Positions 1 through 9,027 of a DNA stretch of 62,910 nucleotides are shown here, in pieces. The DNA comes from a virus. The notes under the pieces were generated by a model. The model saw nothing but the letters and a program-made list of their open reading frames with translations. It was not told where the DNA came from and ran no database searches. The stretch is taken from IMG/VR virus record IMGVR_UViG_3300031857_021280, positions 1 through 62,910 of that record; one strand, given 5' to 3'. Positions within the stretch are counted from its first letter, which is position 1. Every line of letters starts with the position of its first letter. The position numbers and the translations under genes were made by a program.

Positions 1-330
1 AATACCATTGATGTTTTATGTCATAGTAATTCTTTAGGTGAAACTTTTGGGAATACTATCGCAGAAGCAATGATTAATAAAAAACCCGTAATAACCCATG
101 TCGGTATGGAATCTTGGCCACAAGCACATAGAGAGTTGGTGGGTGATTTCACGGAGTTGTTTGTGTCGGATAATATAGTTGAAAACTATTCAAATTTAAT
201 GTTAAAATTGAAAAATGATTCCAGTTACTATAAAATGGTATCGGATTATTTGAAAACTAGATCTGATGATCTTTACGATTACATTAATGTATCAAAAAAG
301 TATCTTAAACTATATAAAAATTTATTATGA
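1..330 (+). CDS. Glycosyltransferase, C-terminal fragment (cut by window edge)
   Basis: Frame 1 is open from the first base, so the gene starts upstream of the window. The visible part reads DVLCHSNSLGETFGNTIAEA, followed by KKPVITHVG. This is the usual C-terminal half-site of GT-B glycosyltransferases (GT1/GT4 type), where an E-x-F-G-x-x-x-x-E-A segment binds the sugar nucleotide. It probably transfers a sugar to a glycan of the virion or host surface. The stop overlaps the start of the next gene by 4 nt (ATGA), so it is translationally coupled to the methyltransferase that follows. Acceptor and donor cannot be told. Confidence 0.75.
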   Translation, partial: NTIDVLCHSNSLGETFGNTIAEAMINKKPVITHVGMESWPQAHRELVGDFTELFVSDNIVENYSNLMLKLKNDSSYYKMVSDYLKTRSDDLYDYINVSKKYLKLYKNLL

Positions 331-956
331 GATTAGAAATTAATATGCAACAATTTGTAGATATTACAAAAAAATATTTCAAAGATGATGAAATAAAAAA
401 CATAATGGAAATTGGTTCATTACATGGCAAAGATTCTTTATTTTTCAAAACTTGTTTTCCAAACTCGAACGTTTATTGTATTGAAGGGTTACCTGATAAT
501 TATGAAAAATATTTGAAAAACTTATCAGAAATAATACCTATAAATATTGTCGTTGCTGATTATGATGGTAAAATTGAATATTATAAAAAAAACATAAATG
601 GTTTACATGGTATACGTAATCGAGGTAATGAATATGGTAGTGAAATATTATTATTGAAATGTAAAACAATAAAAACAATATGTGACGATTATAATATTCC
701 TAATATAGACTTGGTAAAGATAGATGTTGAAGGGGCAACTTATGAAATATTATTTAGTATGTCAGACATAATTAATAATATTAAAATAATGCATATTGAA
801 ACTGAATCATACCCTTTTTTTGAAAACCAAAAATTACACAAAGATGTTGTGAATTTTTTGACAAAAAAAGGATTTAGTATGGTTGATATGACAAGTGTCA
901 CTATAAACGGACAACAACAACATGATTCTGTTTGGATAAATAATAATTTTTTATGA
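327..956 (+). CDS. FkbM-type SAM-dependent methyltransferase
   Basis: The protein has 209 residues. A glycine motif, IMEIGSLHGKDS, near residue 28 fits the SAM-binding motif I. An acidic residue at the end of strand 2 (YCIEGLPDNY) and the motif LVKIDVEGATYEI near residue 130 are hallmarks of the FkbM family, which methylates sugars and other small hydroxyl substrates. It overlaps both neighbours by 4 nt, so it belongs to a tight operon of glycan genes. A role in O-methylating a sugar residue made by this cluster is inferred from context. Confidence 0.75.
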   Translation: MRLEINMQQFVDITKKYFKDDEIKNIMEIGSLHGKDSLFFKTCFPNSNVYCIEGLPDNYEKYLKNLSEIIPINIVVADYDGKIEYYKKNINGLHGIRNRGNEYGSEILLLKCKTIKTICDDYNIPNIDLVKIDVEGATYEILFSMSDIINNIKIMHIETESYPFFENQKLHKDVVNFLTKKGFSMVDMTSVTINGQQQHDSVWINNNFL

Positions 957-1870
957 AAAAAGGATGGTTAGTTAACGACACATTAACTTGTATACCAAAT
1001 ACAAAAACATTCTGGCATGATTTGTTAGAATGGATACCTAATTTAGAAGACAAATGTAACGGTTACACACCTTTTCATGTCTTACCTAATAATATTGAAT
1101 TTGATGCCTTAAATAATGGTGTACCTGACTATATAATAAGGAATGCAACATATTTCAGACAAATGAATATACCGACTAAAACTATTAGTTTGTTACAAGA
1201 TTTGACACCTAATAATTATGAACAAATTAAAGTTTGTAATAATTCCGATATTGTAGTTTTTAATTCACCATATACTCAATCACATTATGAAAATTTAATA
1301 ACAAGTAAAACTGTCATGATACCTCTAGGTGTCGATTTCAACAAATTTAAACCTTTGAATTATAATTTCACTGATAATTTAGGATTATTACCAAATTCAA
1401 TCCTTTTTATTGGGGCGGACAATATTACACCAAAAGGTTTTGACATTATGATTAATATCATTGAAAATACTAATTATAATTTTTGTTTAGTAATGAAAGA
1501 TGATTTTTCGATTAAAAATGAAAGAGTCAAAGTTTTTAACCGCATCGATCATGATTTGCTGGTAAAAATCATGAATTCTTGTCAACTTTTGGTTTGTACT
1601 TCAAGAGTAGAAACTTTACATTTAGCGGGAGTAGAAGCTGCCGCATGCGGTTTACCATTAGTCACGTCAAATGTAGGTATATATTATAATAAACCAAATG
1701 GGAAATGGGGTAGAAACACAAAATCATTTGATTACAAAGATTTTATACGTGAAATTAATTACGTTATAAATAATAAAACTGAATTCGACCCTAGAAAAGA
1801 CTTTATTGAAATGGGATTAACTACCGATTTTTGTAAGGAAACATGGTTGAATTTAATAAATTCATTATAA
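953..1870 (+). CDS. Glycosyltransferase, GT-B fold (GT4-like)
   Basis: The protein has 305 residues. The N-terminal half carries a typical acceptor-domain segment (IVVFNSPYTQSHYE, then MIPLGVDFNKFKP). The C-terminal half carries FIGADNITPKGFDI and the donor-binding segment ETLHLAGVEAAACGLPLVTS, the E-x7-E pattern of GT4-like enzymes. It is coupled to the upstream methyltransferase by a 4 nt overlap. It is somewhat shorter than free-living GT4 enzymes. Donor and acceptor are unknown. Confidence 0.75.
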   Translation: MKKGWLVNDTLTCIPNTKTFWHDLLEWIPNLEDKCNGYTPFHVLPNNIEFDALNNGVPDYIIRNATYFRQMNIPTKTISLLQDLTPNNYEQIKVCNNSDIVVFNSPYTQSHYENLITSKTVMIPLGVDFNKFKPLNYNFTDNLGLLPNSILFIGADNITPKGFDIMINIIENTNYNFCLVMKDDFSIKNERVKVFNRIDHDLLVKIMNSCQLLVCTSRVETLHLAGVEAAACGLPLVTSNVGIYYNKPNGKWGRNTKSFDYKDFIREINYVINNKTEFDPRKDFIEMGLTTDFCKETWLNLINSL

Positions 1871-1910
1871 ATAATGTTTACAAAAAATTAAAAACAATCA
1901 TGTTTACAAC

Positions 1911-2492
1911 ATGGATTATTTAGAAACCTATAGTAAACTTTTTAGTCAAAAATATAACGAGTATGGGGGAAGCCCTGTGAGTGGTAAATATTCGATTGAC
2001 TTTATTAAAAAAAACAACATAAAATCCATAATTGATATAAGCACGGGTACTGGAACTTTTTTAAAATTACTTTCAAGTGAAGTTTCGGATATACAAATAA
2101 CTTGTACAGATTTGAATAAATTTAATAATTTGGATTACGAATTTATAAGTTTGGATTTATCAAATGATAAAGACTTTGAAAAAATTAAAAAGAATAGTTA
2201 CGAACTATTAACTTGTTTAGATGTTTTAGAGCACTTAGATAAGTCATTTATTGAAAATGTTTTAAACAATTTTGCACAAATATCTAAAAATGTTATTTTA
2301 ACAATAGCAAATCATCATGATATACAGAATGGTGTTGAATTACATACAATTATAGAAGATATGAATTATTGGGAACCTATCATTAGTAAATATTTTTATG
2401 TAGTTCATCAGGAAACCCATGAATTCCGGCAGGTTAATAATAACATTAACTATCTATATGTTTTAACTTTAGATAGTAAAATAATAGAATAA
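1911..2492 (+). CDS. Class I SAM-dependent methyltransferase
   Basis: The protein has 193 residues. Motif I is IIDISTGTGTFLKLL near residue 40. An acidic loop follows (CTDLNKF), then LLTCLDVLEHLD, the post-motif segment common to small-molecule and ubiE-like methyltransferases. It stands 40 nt after the glycosyltransferase and 12 nt before the epimerase gene, in the same direction. It probably methylates a sugar or a sugar-linked lipid of the same pathway; the substrate is not visible. Confidence 0.7.
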   Translation: MDYLETYSKLFSQKYNEYGGSPVSGKYSIDFIKKNNIKSIIDISTGTGTFLKLLSSEVSDIQITCTDLNKFNNLDYEFISLDLSNDKDFEKIKKNSYELLTCLDVLEHLDKSFIENVLNNFAQISKNVILTIANHHDIQNGVELHTIIEDMNYWEPIISKYFYVVHQETHEFRQVNNNINYLYVLTLDSKIIE

Positions 2493-2504
2493 AATTTTAA
2501 AAAA

Positions 2505-3464
2505 ATGAAAAAAAAAGTATTGTTATGTGGAGGAGCAGGTTATATTGGTGGGTTGACTTGTGACTATCTAATTAGAGACGGATTTGAAGTAACTGTTTTT
2601 GATAATTTATTGTACGAAAATAGGTTCTTAAAAGACATAAATTTTATTTATGGGGATATTAGGGATACTGAAAAACTATATAACGTATCCAAAAATTTTG
2701 ATATAATAGTTTTAATGTCTGCACTTGTTGGTGATCCAGCATGTAGTGTCGATCAACACCTTACTGAAGAAATAAATTACAAATCAATTAAAGACTTTTG
2801 TGATGTGGTTTTACCTAACAAACATTTAGTTTTTATGTCTACTTGTTCCGTTTATGGTGCACAAAATGGATGGTTAAATGAAGAAAGTGAAACAAACCCA
2901 TTATCGTCATATGCCTCGACAAAATTAGCCGCAGAAAAATACATTTTACAAAAAGGTGGTACTGTTTTTAGATTGGGCACCGTATTTGGTTTAGGTGACA
3001 CCTATAGTCGTTTAAGGATGGATTTAGTTGTAAATGTTTTGACAATGAAAGCAGTTAAAGAAAAAGAAATAACAATAAATGGTGGTGAACAATGGAGACC
3101 AATAATAGCGGTGAAAGACATCGCCGAATATGTTACTGAAGCTTGTAAAGAAAAATATTCAGGAATATTTGTTTTAGCAAAAGAAAATGTTATAATTAAA
3201 GAACTAGGTGAAAGGGTAGCTAAATTGATTCCAGGAACTAAAATAAACTACACTGAAATTAGTTTTCAAGATGCAAGAAATTATAAAGTTGATAATTCAA
3301 AGTCATTAAAAGTTTTTAAATATAAACCACAGGTAACCGTAGAAGACGAAGTTATCAGAATGGTAAAAATGTTTAATGAAAATAGAGTATCAAATCCAGA
3401 AGATAAAGTATATCATAATGGGGCATATCTAAAAAATAAAAAAGAAAAAAATGAATTAGTATGA
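2505..3464 (+). CDS. NAD-dependent epimerase/dehydratase (extended SDR)
   Basis: The protein has 319 residues. It begins with a Rossmann motif, VLLCGGAGYIGG (GxxGxxG). It then shows FMSTCSVYG with the catalytic Ser/Thr and YASTK with the catalytic Tyr and Lys (Y-x3-K), as in extended short-chain dehydrogenases such as UDP-glucose 4-epimerase. The substrate is probably a nucleotide sugar. The gene overlaps the following cupin gene by 4 nt. With the RmlC-like and RmlD-like genes it forms a plausible deoxysugar pathway. Confidence 0.8.
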   Translation: MKKKVLLCGGAGYIGGLTCDYLIRDGFEVTVFDNLLYENRFLKDINFIYGDIRDTEKLYNVSKNFDIIVLMSALVGDPACSVDQHLTEEINYKSIKDFCDVVLPNKHLVFMSTCSVYGAQNGWLNEESETNPLSSYASTKLAAEKYILQKGGTVFRLGTVFGLGDTYSRLRMDLVVNVLTMKAVKEKEITINGGEQWRPIIAVKDIAEYVTEACKEKYSGIFVLAKENVIIKELGERVAKLIPGTKINYTEISFQDARNYKVDNSKSLKVFKYKPQVTVEDEVIRMVKMFNENRVSNPEDKVYHNGAYLKNKKEKNELV

Positions 3465-3880
3465 ATGGTACAAAATTAATAAATGGTGGTATTTCTGTTG
3501 ATGATAGAGGTACTGTGCGTTTTGTTAACGACTTCAATTTCCAAAATGTAAAAAGATTTTATCACGTAGAAAACCACAGTAAAGGGTTTATAAGGGCTTG
3601 GCACGGACATAAAAAAGAAGGTAAATATGTTTATGTCGCATCGGGTTCGGCACTAATTGGTGTTGTAAATATGGAAACCAATGAAATTTCAAAATACATT
3701 TTATCAGATAAATCACCTAAAGTACTTTTTATCCCACCAGGTAATTTTAACGGATTCAAATCATTAGAAGAAAACACTAAATTGTTATTTTTTTCAACGA
3801 CAACATTGTCTGAAAGTTTAGACGATGATATAAGAGAAGAACACAATAAATGGAATATCTGGGAAGAAAATTATAGATAA
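3461..3880 (+). CDS. RmlC/WxcM-like cupin sugar epimerase or isomerase
   Basis: The protein has 139 residues. The order DDRGTVRFVNDF, KRFYHVENH, IRAWHGHKKEGKYVYVASG and KVLFIPPGNFNGF fits the dTDP-4-dehydrorhamnose 3,5-epimerase and WxcM/FdtA cupin superfamily, where the HGH segment lies in the active site. At 139 residues it is shorter than classical RmlC (about 180) and nearer to the WxcM/FdtA ketoisomerase size. It lies between an SDR epimerase and an RmlD-like reductase, so conversion of a 4-keto sugar intermediate is likely. Epimerase or isomerase chemistry cannot be decided from sequence alone. Confidence 0.7.
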   Translation: MNGTKLINGGISVDDRGTVRFVNDFNFQNVKRFYHVENHSKGFIRAWHGHKKEGKYVYVASGSALIGVVNMETNEISKYILSDKSPKVLFIPPGNFNGFKSLEENTKLLFFSTTTLSESLDDDIREEHNKWNIWEENYR

Positions 3881-3892
3881 AAAATAAAAATT

Positions 3893-4711
3893 ATGAAAGT
3901 TTACATTATAGGAAATACAGGAATGTTAGGTAACTATGTATCAACATATTTATCTGAATTTTATGAAATAGTTAATGTTGGAAGGAAAGAAATTGACGCA
4001 TCAAAAATTGACGAAAATAAATTAAAAAGTCAATTAATTAATATTGACATAAAAGAAAATGACATTTTAATTAATTGTGCAGGAACTATCAAACCAAGGG
4101 TAGACGAATTAGGAGATTTGAATGCAATTTTAGTCAATTCTGTTTTCCCAAGAATGTTGTCCAATGTTTGTAAATTGTTGGGTGTTAAAATGATTCATCC
4201 TACTACGGATTGTGTTTATACGGGTAATAAAGGAAAATATAACGAAAACGATAAATACGATGTTAGCGATGTGTATGGTATGTCAAAAGCACTGGGTGAG
4301 CCCGATAATTGCACCGTAATAAGAACATCAATTATTGGTGAAGAAATAAATCAAGGTAGATCTTTAGTCGAGTGGATTAAATCCGAAAAAAACAACACGG
4401 TAAACGGATTTACTAATCATTTTTGGAACGGTATGACGTGTTTACAATTTGCAAAAATTTGTAAAAAAATTATTGACGAAAATCTTTTTTGGAATGGGAT
4501 TAAACATATTCATTCTAACACAGTTAATAAAAAAGATTTGGTAGAATTAATCAGTGAAATATACGGATTAAACTTAAAGGTGGTTCCTGTGGAAGCTACA
4601 AATTTTTGTGACAGAAGTATTACGTCTATTTATGATAAATTTGTAGACGTACCAAATCTAAAACAACAAATTGAAGAAATGAAAAATTTTTCACAAAAGT
4701 TGTATAAATAA
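3893..4711 (+). CDS. RmlD-like NAD(P)-dependent sugar reductase
   Basis: The protein has 272 residues. The N-terminus has the Rossmann motif VYIIGNTGMLGNYV, then ILINCAGTIKP, and then TTDCVYTGNKGKY followed by YGMSKALGE (catalytic Y-x3-K). This is the order found in dTDP-4-dehydrorhamnose reductase (RmlD/RfbD). It would reduce the 4-keto group of a nucleotide sugar made by the genes upstream. The gene follows the cupin gene by 12 nt. The window holds no nucleotidylyltransferase or 4,6-dehydratase, so those steps would come from upstream of the window or from the host. Confidence 0.75.
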   Translation: MKVYIIGNTGMLGNYVSTYLSEFYEIVNVGRKEIDASKIDENKLKSQLINIDIKENDILINCAGTIKPRVDELGDLNAILVNSVFPRMLSNVCKLLGVKMIHPTTDCVYTGNKGKYNENDKYDVSDVYGMSKALGEPDNCTVIRTSIIGEEINQGRSLVEWIKSEKNNTVNGFTNHFWNGMTCLQFAKICKKIIDENLFWNGIKHIHSNTVNKKDLVELISEIYGLNLKVVPVEATNFCDRSITSIYDKFVDVPNLKQQIEEMKNFSQKLYK

Positions 4712-4724
4712 GAAAAATTTCATA

Positions 4725-5462
4725 ATGACAAGAAAAAAACCACAAACTCAAAGTGAAGAACCTGAAGGTAAACCGTTTTCAAGAAAAGACTTCATAAATT
4801 CTGTTATTAAGAAAAAACAAAAAAATAAGTTTTTATCACCAAATCAAGAAGATTACTACAATATCCTCAAAGAAAATCAAATCACAATTTGTTCAGGACC
4901 TGCAGGTGTAGGTAAAAGTTACATAGCAATGAAAGCTGCGGTTGATTTACTTATGGATTCCTCGAATAGTTATGAAAAAATTATTATTGTACGTCCAGCG
5001 GTTGAAGCCGAAGAAAAATTAGGCTCATTACCCGGTAATTTAGAAGAAAAGTTAGATCCATATATTTTTCCATCCTACTACCTTTTAAATAAAATTATTG
5101 GGAAAGATGCCCGTGAAAAATTAAAAGATGCTGAAGTTATAGAAGTTTTTGCATTAGCATACATGCGTGGTATGAACATAGACAATTCTATTTTGATTTT
5201 TGAAGAAGCACAAAACGCAACACCAAATCAAATGAAATTACTATTGACAAGAATCGGTTATAATAGTAAATTCTTTATATCTGGTGACTTGGAACAAACC
5301 GATAGATATAAAGATAAAAAACAATCGGGATTGTACGACGCACTTCAAAGATTTAATAATATAAACGATATTGGTGTGTATGATTTTAGAAACGCTAAAA
5401 ACGTTAGAAATCCTTTGATTGGAAAAATTCTTGAAAAATACGATGAAGAAAATAGGAATTGA
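4725..5462 (+). CDS. phoH: PhoH-like P-loop ATPase
   Basis: The protein has 245 residues. Walker A is GPAGVGKS (residues 58-65), followed by the characteristic IIVRPAVEAEEKLGSLPGNL segment. Walker B is ILIFEEAQNATPNQMK, followed by the sensor FISGDLEQTD. This pattern is diagnostic of PhoH family ATPases, which are frequent in T4-like phages. The biochemical role in phages is unsettled; an RNA-related ATPase or helicase role is often proposed. The basic N-terminal 35 residues are an extension with no recognised motif. Confidence 0.9.
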   Translation: MTRKKPQTQSEEPEGKPFSRKDFINSVIKKKQKNKFLSPNQEDYYNILKENQITICSGPAGVGKSYIAMKAAVDLLMDSSNSYEKIIIVRPAVEAEEKLGSLPGNLEEKLDPYIFPSYYLLNKIIGKDAREKLKDAEVIEVFALAYMRGMNIDNSILIFEEAQNATPNQMKLLLTRIGYNSKFFISGDLEQTDRYKDKKQSGLYDALQRFNNINDIGVYDFRNAKNVRNPLIGKILEKYDEENRN

Positions 5463-6096
5463 AGTTAATGGTGTTTTACGTGATACTATTGGTAAATTTA
5501 AACAATTATATGAAAAACATATGATTGATGAAAAAACTGACGATGACATTGTATCATATGAAATTGACGAATCAGGAAACACTAGTCAGGTATTACAACA
5601 AGAAGTATTCAACTATGAAATCATTAGTGATGTTACATCATTAGATTTAACAAATCATTTTAGATTTAAAAATGAAGAAGAACTATATAGTTTTATGTAT
5701 GAAGATTTTGCAATGCAAATTTTTGGACATGCCGGTTCTACAGAAACTTTTACTTTTAACGACTTGAATGAATTTTATTTGAAATATAGGGATGAATATG
5801 AAATTTTGATTGTTTCAGATGAGGTTGGTAAATCCAAACCTGCAACATTATTTTTCTTATCAAAGTTTGGTTGTTTAATTGAAAAGATAAAATTTTATTC
5901 AAAATCAACAATTCAAACAATGTGGGATGAGGTAGACATTTTACTTACGGCAAATCCTGATTATATTACAAATACACCTGAAGGTAAAACAATAGTAAAA
6001 TACAAAACAGAATACAATAAAAATATCGAAACTAAATACGAAATAGATGTTCTAAAAGGGTTCGATGAAATAATACAAAAAATGACAGTATGTTAA
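5443..6096 (+). CDS. HAD-like protein, probably with an altered active site
   Basis: I place the start at the ATG at 5443 (MKKIGIEVNGVLRDTIGKF), because the HAD-like first strand begins there; an upstream ATG at 5419 would add eight residues. Both overlap the phoH end. Later segments, YEILIVSDEVGKSKPATLFF and VDILLTANPDYI, resemble HAD motifs II/III and IV. In the first motif the usual D-x-D-G-V reads E-V-N-G-V, so the nucleophilic Asp seems to be lost. The protein may therefore be a binding protein rather than a phosphatase or nucleotidase. The fold call is tentative. Confidence 0.5.
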   Translation: MKKIGIEVNGVLRDTIGKFKQLYEKHMIDEKTDDDIVSYEIDESGNTSQVLQQEVFNYEIISDVTSLDLTNHFRFKNEEELYSFMYEDFAMQIFGHAGSTETFTFNDLNEFYLKYRDEYEILIVSDEVGKSKPATLFFLSKFGCLIEKIKFYSKSTIQTMWDEVDILLTANPDYITNTPEGKTIVKYKTEYNKNIETKYEIDVLKGFDEIIQKMTVC

Positions 6097-6374
6097 AATT
6101 TTTAGGAGAAAATTATTATTTAGACATCGACGAAATCGAAAAACGTGTAAGTTTTGAAGGAACACAAAACAAAGAAGAAAATTTCAGTGGTACACCCGAA
6201 CAACAAATAAGTGTTACCAAGTATGAAATTTTAAAAGGTATGGTTGATGTTATTCTAACAGAAAGGGAAGACATTGACGAAGGACTTGGAGCACATGCTG
6301 GTAAAGACTTATCCATACCATTCAAATTTGCATTTAATACACTATTAATAAACCGTATAATTAAAAATTTATAA
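6090..6374 (+). CDS. Small protein of unknown function
   Basis: The protein has 94 residues and I do not recognise it. It is acidic in the middle and carries no membrane segment or signal peptide. It overlaps the HAD-like gene by 7 nt and precedes the next glycosyltransferase by 5 nt, so it is an integral member of this plus-strand operon. The segment GMVDVILTEREDIDEGLGAH looks alpha-helical. Confidence 0.6.
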   Translation: MLKFLGENYYLDIDEIEKRVSFEGTQNKEENFSGTPEQQISVTKYEILKGMVDVILTEREDIDEGLGAHAGKDLSIPFKFAFNTLLINRIIKNL

Positions 6375-6379
6375 ATAAA

Positions 6380-7438
6380 ATGGAATTAGAAAAAATTCAA
6401 AAAATTGAACAATCGGTATCAAACCTTGAAAACAAACAATCAAGAATTTATTTTTTGGTTCAAGATACCAAAGGTAACCCAAGAGCGGGTATCAGACACA
6501 TTTATGACATGGCACTTGTGTTAAGAAAAAATGGTTACAACTCAATTATCATGCACGAAACAAGTGAATATAAAGGTGTTTCTGAATGGTTAGGTGAAGA
6601 ATATATGGAAATACCACACCAAGTAATTGAAGGACAAAACTTACCAATAGCACCTGAAGATTTTGTAATAATACCTGAAATCTATGGGCACGTTATGGAA
6701 CAAATTAAAAATTTACCATGTGCAAAAATTGTCCTATGTCAATCGTATGATTATATGTTGGAAACATTACCACCTGGTGTGAATTGGAGTCAATACGGTT
6801 TTATGAAATGTATTACCACTTCAGAATACCAAAAAAATTATATCAATCAAATTATGAGAAATGTAAGTATTGATGTATTATCTATTAATATTCCTGAAGT
6901 ATTCACTAAAAAAGAAAAACCATCAAAACCAATTATTGCAATTCATACAAGAGAACCAAGAGATACAGCAAAAATTATTAAAACCTTTTATTTAAAGTAT
7001 CCTCAATTTAGATGGATAACATTTAGAGACATGCGAGGTATTACACAAAAAGATTTTGCAAACTTTTTAAAAGATTCATTCGTATCTGTATGGGTAGACA
7101 ATGAATCAGCCTTTGGGACTTTTCCTTTAGAATCAATGCTTTCAGGTACACCAGTAATTGGTAAAATACCATCATTGAAACCTGATTGGATGACAGAAAA
7201 TAACGGAGTATGGACTTATCAGTTTAATGAAATTGTAGACATTCTTTCAACTTTTACACAAAATTGGCTCGAAGATAATATTTCTGAAAATTTATATGAA
7301 GAAATGTCTAACACAGCAAAAGAATTTCAAAATAGAGAATCTTATGAATCAAATATTGTGACTTTGTTTGATTCATATTTTACAAAAAGATTAGAGTCGT
7401 TTTCTGAACAATTAGAAAAAATAAAAGTAGAACAATAA
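6380..7438 (+). CDS. Glycosyltransferase-like protein, GT-B fold
   Basis: The protein has 352 residues. An N-terminal Rossmann-like half (RIYFLVQDTKGNPRAGIRHI) is followed by a C-terminal half with the donor-site pattern ESAFGTFPLESMLSGTPVIG, typical of GT-B enzymes. It is followed after 9 nt by a GT2-type enzyme and then by the late sigma gene. The spacing from the 0-4.7 kb glycan cluster suggests a second glycosylation unit, possibly acting on virion proteins or DNA. The substrate is unknown. Confidence 0.65.
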   Translation: MELEKIQKIEQSVSNLENKQSRIYFLVQDTKGNPRAGIRHIYDMALVLRKNGYNSIIMHETSEYKGVSEWLGEEYMEIPHQVIEGQNLPIAPEDFVIIPEIYGHVMEQIKNLPCAKIVLCQSYDYMLETLPPGVNWSQYGFMKCITTSEYQKNYINQIMRNVSIDVLSINIPEVFTKKEKPSKPIIAIHTREPRDTAKIIKTFYLKYPQFRWITFRDMRGITQKDFANFLKDSFVSVWVDNESAFGTFPLESMLSGTPVIGKIPSLKPDWMTENNGVWTYQFNEIVDILSTFTQNWLEDNISENLYEEMSNTAKEFQNRESYESNIVTLFDSYFTKRLESFSEQLEKIKVEQ

Positions 7439-7447
7439 AAAAATATT

Positions 7448-8257
7448 ATGGAAATGAATAAATTTAATGTATCAGTAATTTTACCAGTTAGTTCTTCAAA
7501 TGTAAGGGATTTTGATAGTCTATTTGAAAGAAGTATACAATCAATTAAAAATCAAACAGTCAAAATTAATGAATTAATCATTGTACATTCACAAGACGAA
7601 ACACTTAAAAATAAGTTGGATTCTATTGACTTTGAAAACATAAATGTTGTCAAGATTGAAAATACTGGTGATACTGACTTTTCATCACAAGTTAATTTGG
7701 GTGTAAAAAATGCTACAAGTAAGTGGGTGTCTGTTTTGGAATTTGATGATGAATACTCTGCAATTTGGTTTAAAAATGTGAAACGGTTTGAAGAATCATA
7801 TCCTGAAGTTGATACTTTTTTACCGTTAGTTGTTGATACTGATGATAAAGGTGTGTTTGCTGGATTTACAAACGAAGCAACTTTTGCAGTGAGTATTAAT
7901 ACAGAAATGGGATATCTTACAAATGATTTACTTTTAAATTATCAAAATTTTCAAACCAGTGGTATGGTAATTAAAAAATCAGTGTTTGAAGACAATGGGG
8001 GATTTAAACCATCTATTAAACTTACATTTGTATATGAATTCCTTTTAAGACTTACATATAATTCGGTAAAAATTATGACAATTCCAAGAATCGGTTATAA
8101 ACATACGAACATGAGGGAAGGTTCTATTTTTTGGAATTACAAATTTAGCGACGAAAGAATTTCAGACACTGAAGTTAGTTTTTGGTTAGAAACGGCAAAA
8201 AAAGAATACTTTTTCACTACCGATAGAAACATAAAATTCGAACCACAAGAAGTTTAA
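7448..8257 (+). CDS. Family 2 glycosyltransferase (GT-A)
   Basis: The protein has 269 residues. The start NVSVILPVSS, then RSIQSIKNQTVKINELIIVHS, matches the nucleotide-binding first half of GT2 enzymes. WVSVLEFDDEYSAIWF holds the metal-binding D-x-D-like site, here F-D-D. The C-terminal part (NGGFKPSIKLTFVYEFLLRL) fits the acceptor side, where an E-D-x-E-x-L-like segment is usual. The stop shares one base with the start of the sigma gene (TAATG), so translation is coupled. Confidence 0.75.
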   Translation: MEMNKFNVSVILPVSSSNVRDFDSLFERSIQSIKNQTVKINELIIVHSQDETLKNKLDSIDFENINVVKIENTGDTDFSSQVNLGVKNATSKWVSVLEFDDEYSAIWFKNVKRFEESYPEVDTFLPLVVDTDDKGVFAGFTNEATFAVSINTEMGYLTNDLLLNYQNFQTSGMVIKKSVFEDNGGFKPSIKLTFVYEFLLRLTYNSVKIMTIPRIGYKHTNMREGSIFWNYKFSDERISDTEVSFWLETAKKEYFFTTDRNIKFEPQEV

Positions 8258-9003
8258 TGTTTATTTCAGGTGAAAATGAAACAACCAGTATAGAATTTAA
8301 AAAGACGAATAAAGTAAAAAAAAATAATTACTTTGACGTTCGTGAAGAGCAGGCAGTTAAAGATTACCTTTTATCTAACTCTCGTGAAGAAAAAGAATTT
8401 ATCTATAATACGTGTCTTCGGGAACCATTGAACAAAATGATAGAGTCAATTATCCGAAGATACAAATTATATAGAAGAGATATGAATTTTGAAGATAATC
8501 ATTCAGACACACATTCTTTTCTAATGACAAAAATTGATAAATTTAAACCGGCAAAAAATAAGAAGGCGTATTCTTATTTTGGTACTATTTGTAAAAACTA
8601 TCTTATGGGGCAAATCCAAAAAGATCAGAAAGACACAAATAGAAAAATTTCTTATGAAGATATTTCATCAACATTAGAAAATCGTCCTGATATGATTTAT
8701 TATTTGGAATTTGAAAAAATTGATGCCGAAAAAGTTATAGATACATTTTTGAGTGACTTAAGACTTTACGTTCACAATAAAATAGAAAATGAAAATGAAT
8801 TAAAACTAGGTCACGCACTTATTGAATTATTTGACAATTATGGAAATATTTTCATTGGTAATGATAATAATAAATTCAACAAAAACATTGTATTGTTATC
8901 GTTAAGAGAAATGACTAATCTAAACACTAAAGAAATTAGAATTTACTTAAAAAAATACAAAACTTTATATTTAGACACACTCAAAAGAATTCACAATTCA
9001 TAA
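8257..9003 (+). CDS. gp55: gp55-like late-transcription sigma factor
   Basis: The protein has 248 residues, longer than T4 gp55 (185). A sigma region 2-like segment, AYSYFGTICKNYLMGQIQK, lies at about residues 104-122. A C-terminal helical part, NKNIVLLSLREMTNLNTKEI, resembles the end of gp55-type sigma factors in T4-like phages. It would bind host core RNA polymerase and direct it to late promoters. No gp33 or gp45 homologue is visible in the window. The recurrent TATTTATA sites listed separately are candidate targets. Confidence 0.75.
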   Translation: MFISGENETTSIEFKKTNKVKKNNYFDVREEQAVKDYLLSNSREEKEFIYNTCLREPLNKMIESIIRRYKLYRRDMNFEDNHSDTHSFLMTKIDKFKPAKNKKAYSYFGTICKNYLMGQIQKDQKDTNRKISYEDISSTLENRPDMIYYLEFEKIDAEKVIDTFLSDLRLYVHNKIENENELKLGHALIELFDNYGNIFIGNDNNKFNKNIVLLSLREMTNLNTKEIRIYLKKYKTLYLDTLKRIHNS

Positions 9004-9015
9004 ATGATAAAATAA

Positions 9016-9023
9016 ATATTTAT
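9016..9023 (+). promoter_or_regulatory. ATATTTAT element before the 9028 gene
   Basis: A variant of the AT-rich element that recurs before phage gene starts, here only 4 nt before the ATG. It could be a late-promoter-like site or only AT-rich leader. The call rests on its position and similarity to the other copies. Confidence 0.25.
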
Positions 9024-9027
9024 TATT

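Noticed and set aside
4703-6377. Sense-strand TATAAATA sequences at 4703 and 6370 as T4-type late promoters
   Set aside because: Both include the stop codon of the preceding gene (a Lys-stop or Leu-stop context) in tightly packed operons, so chance is the simpler explanation.
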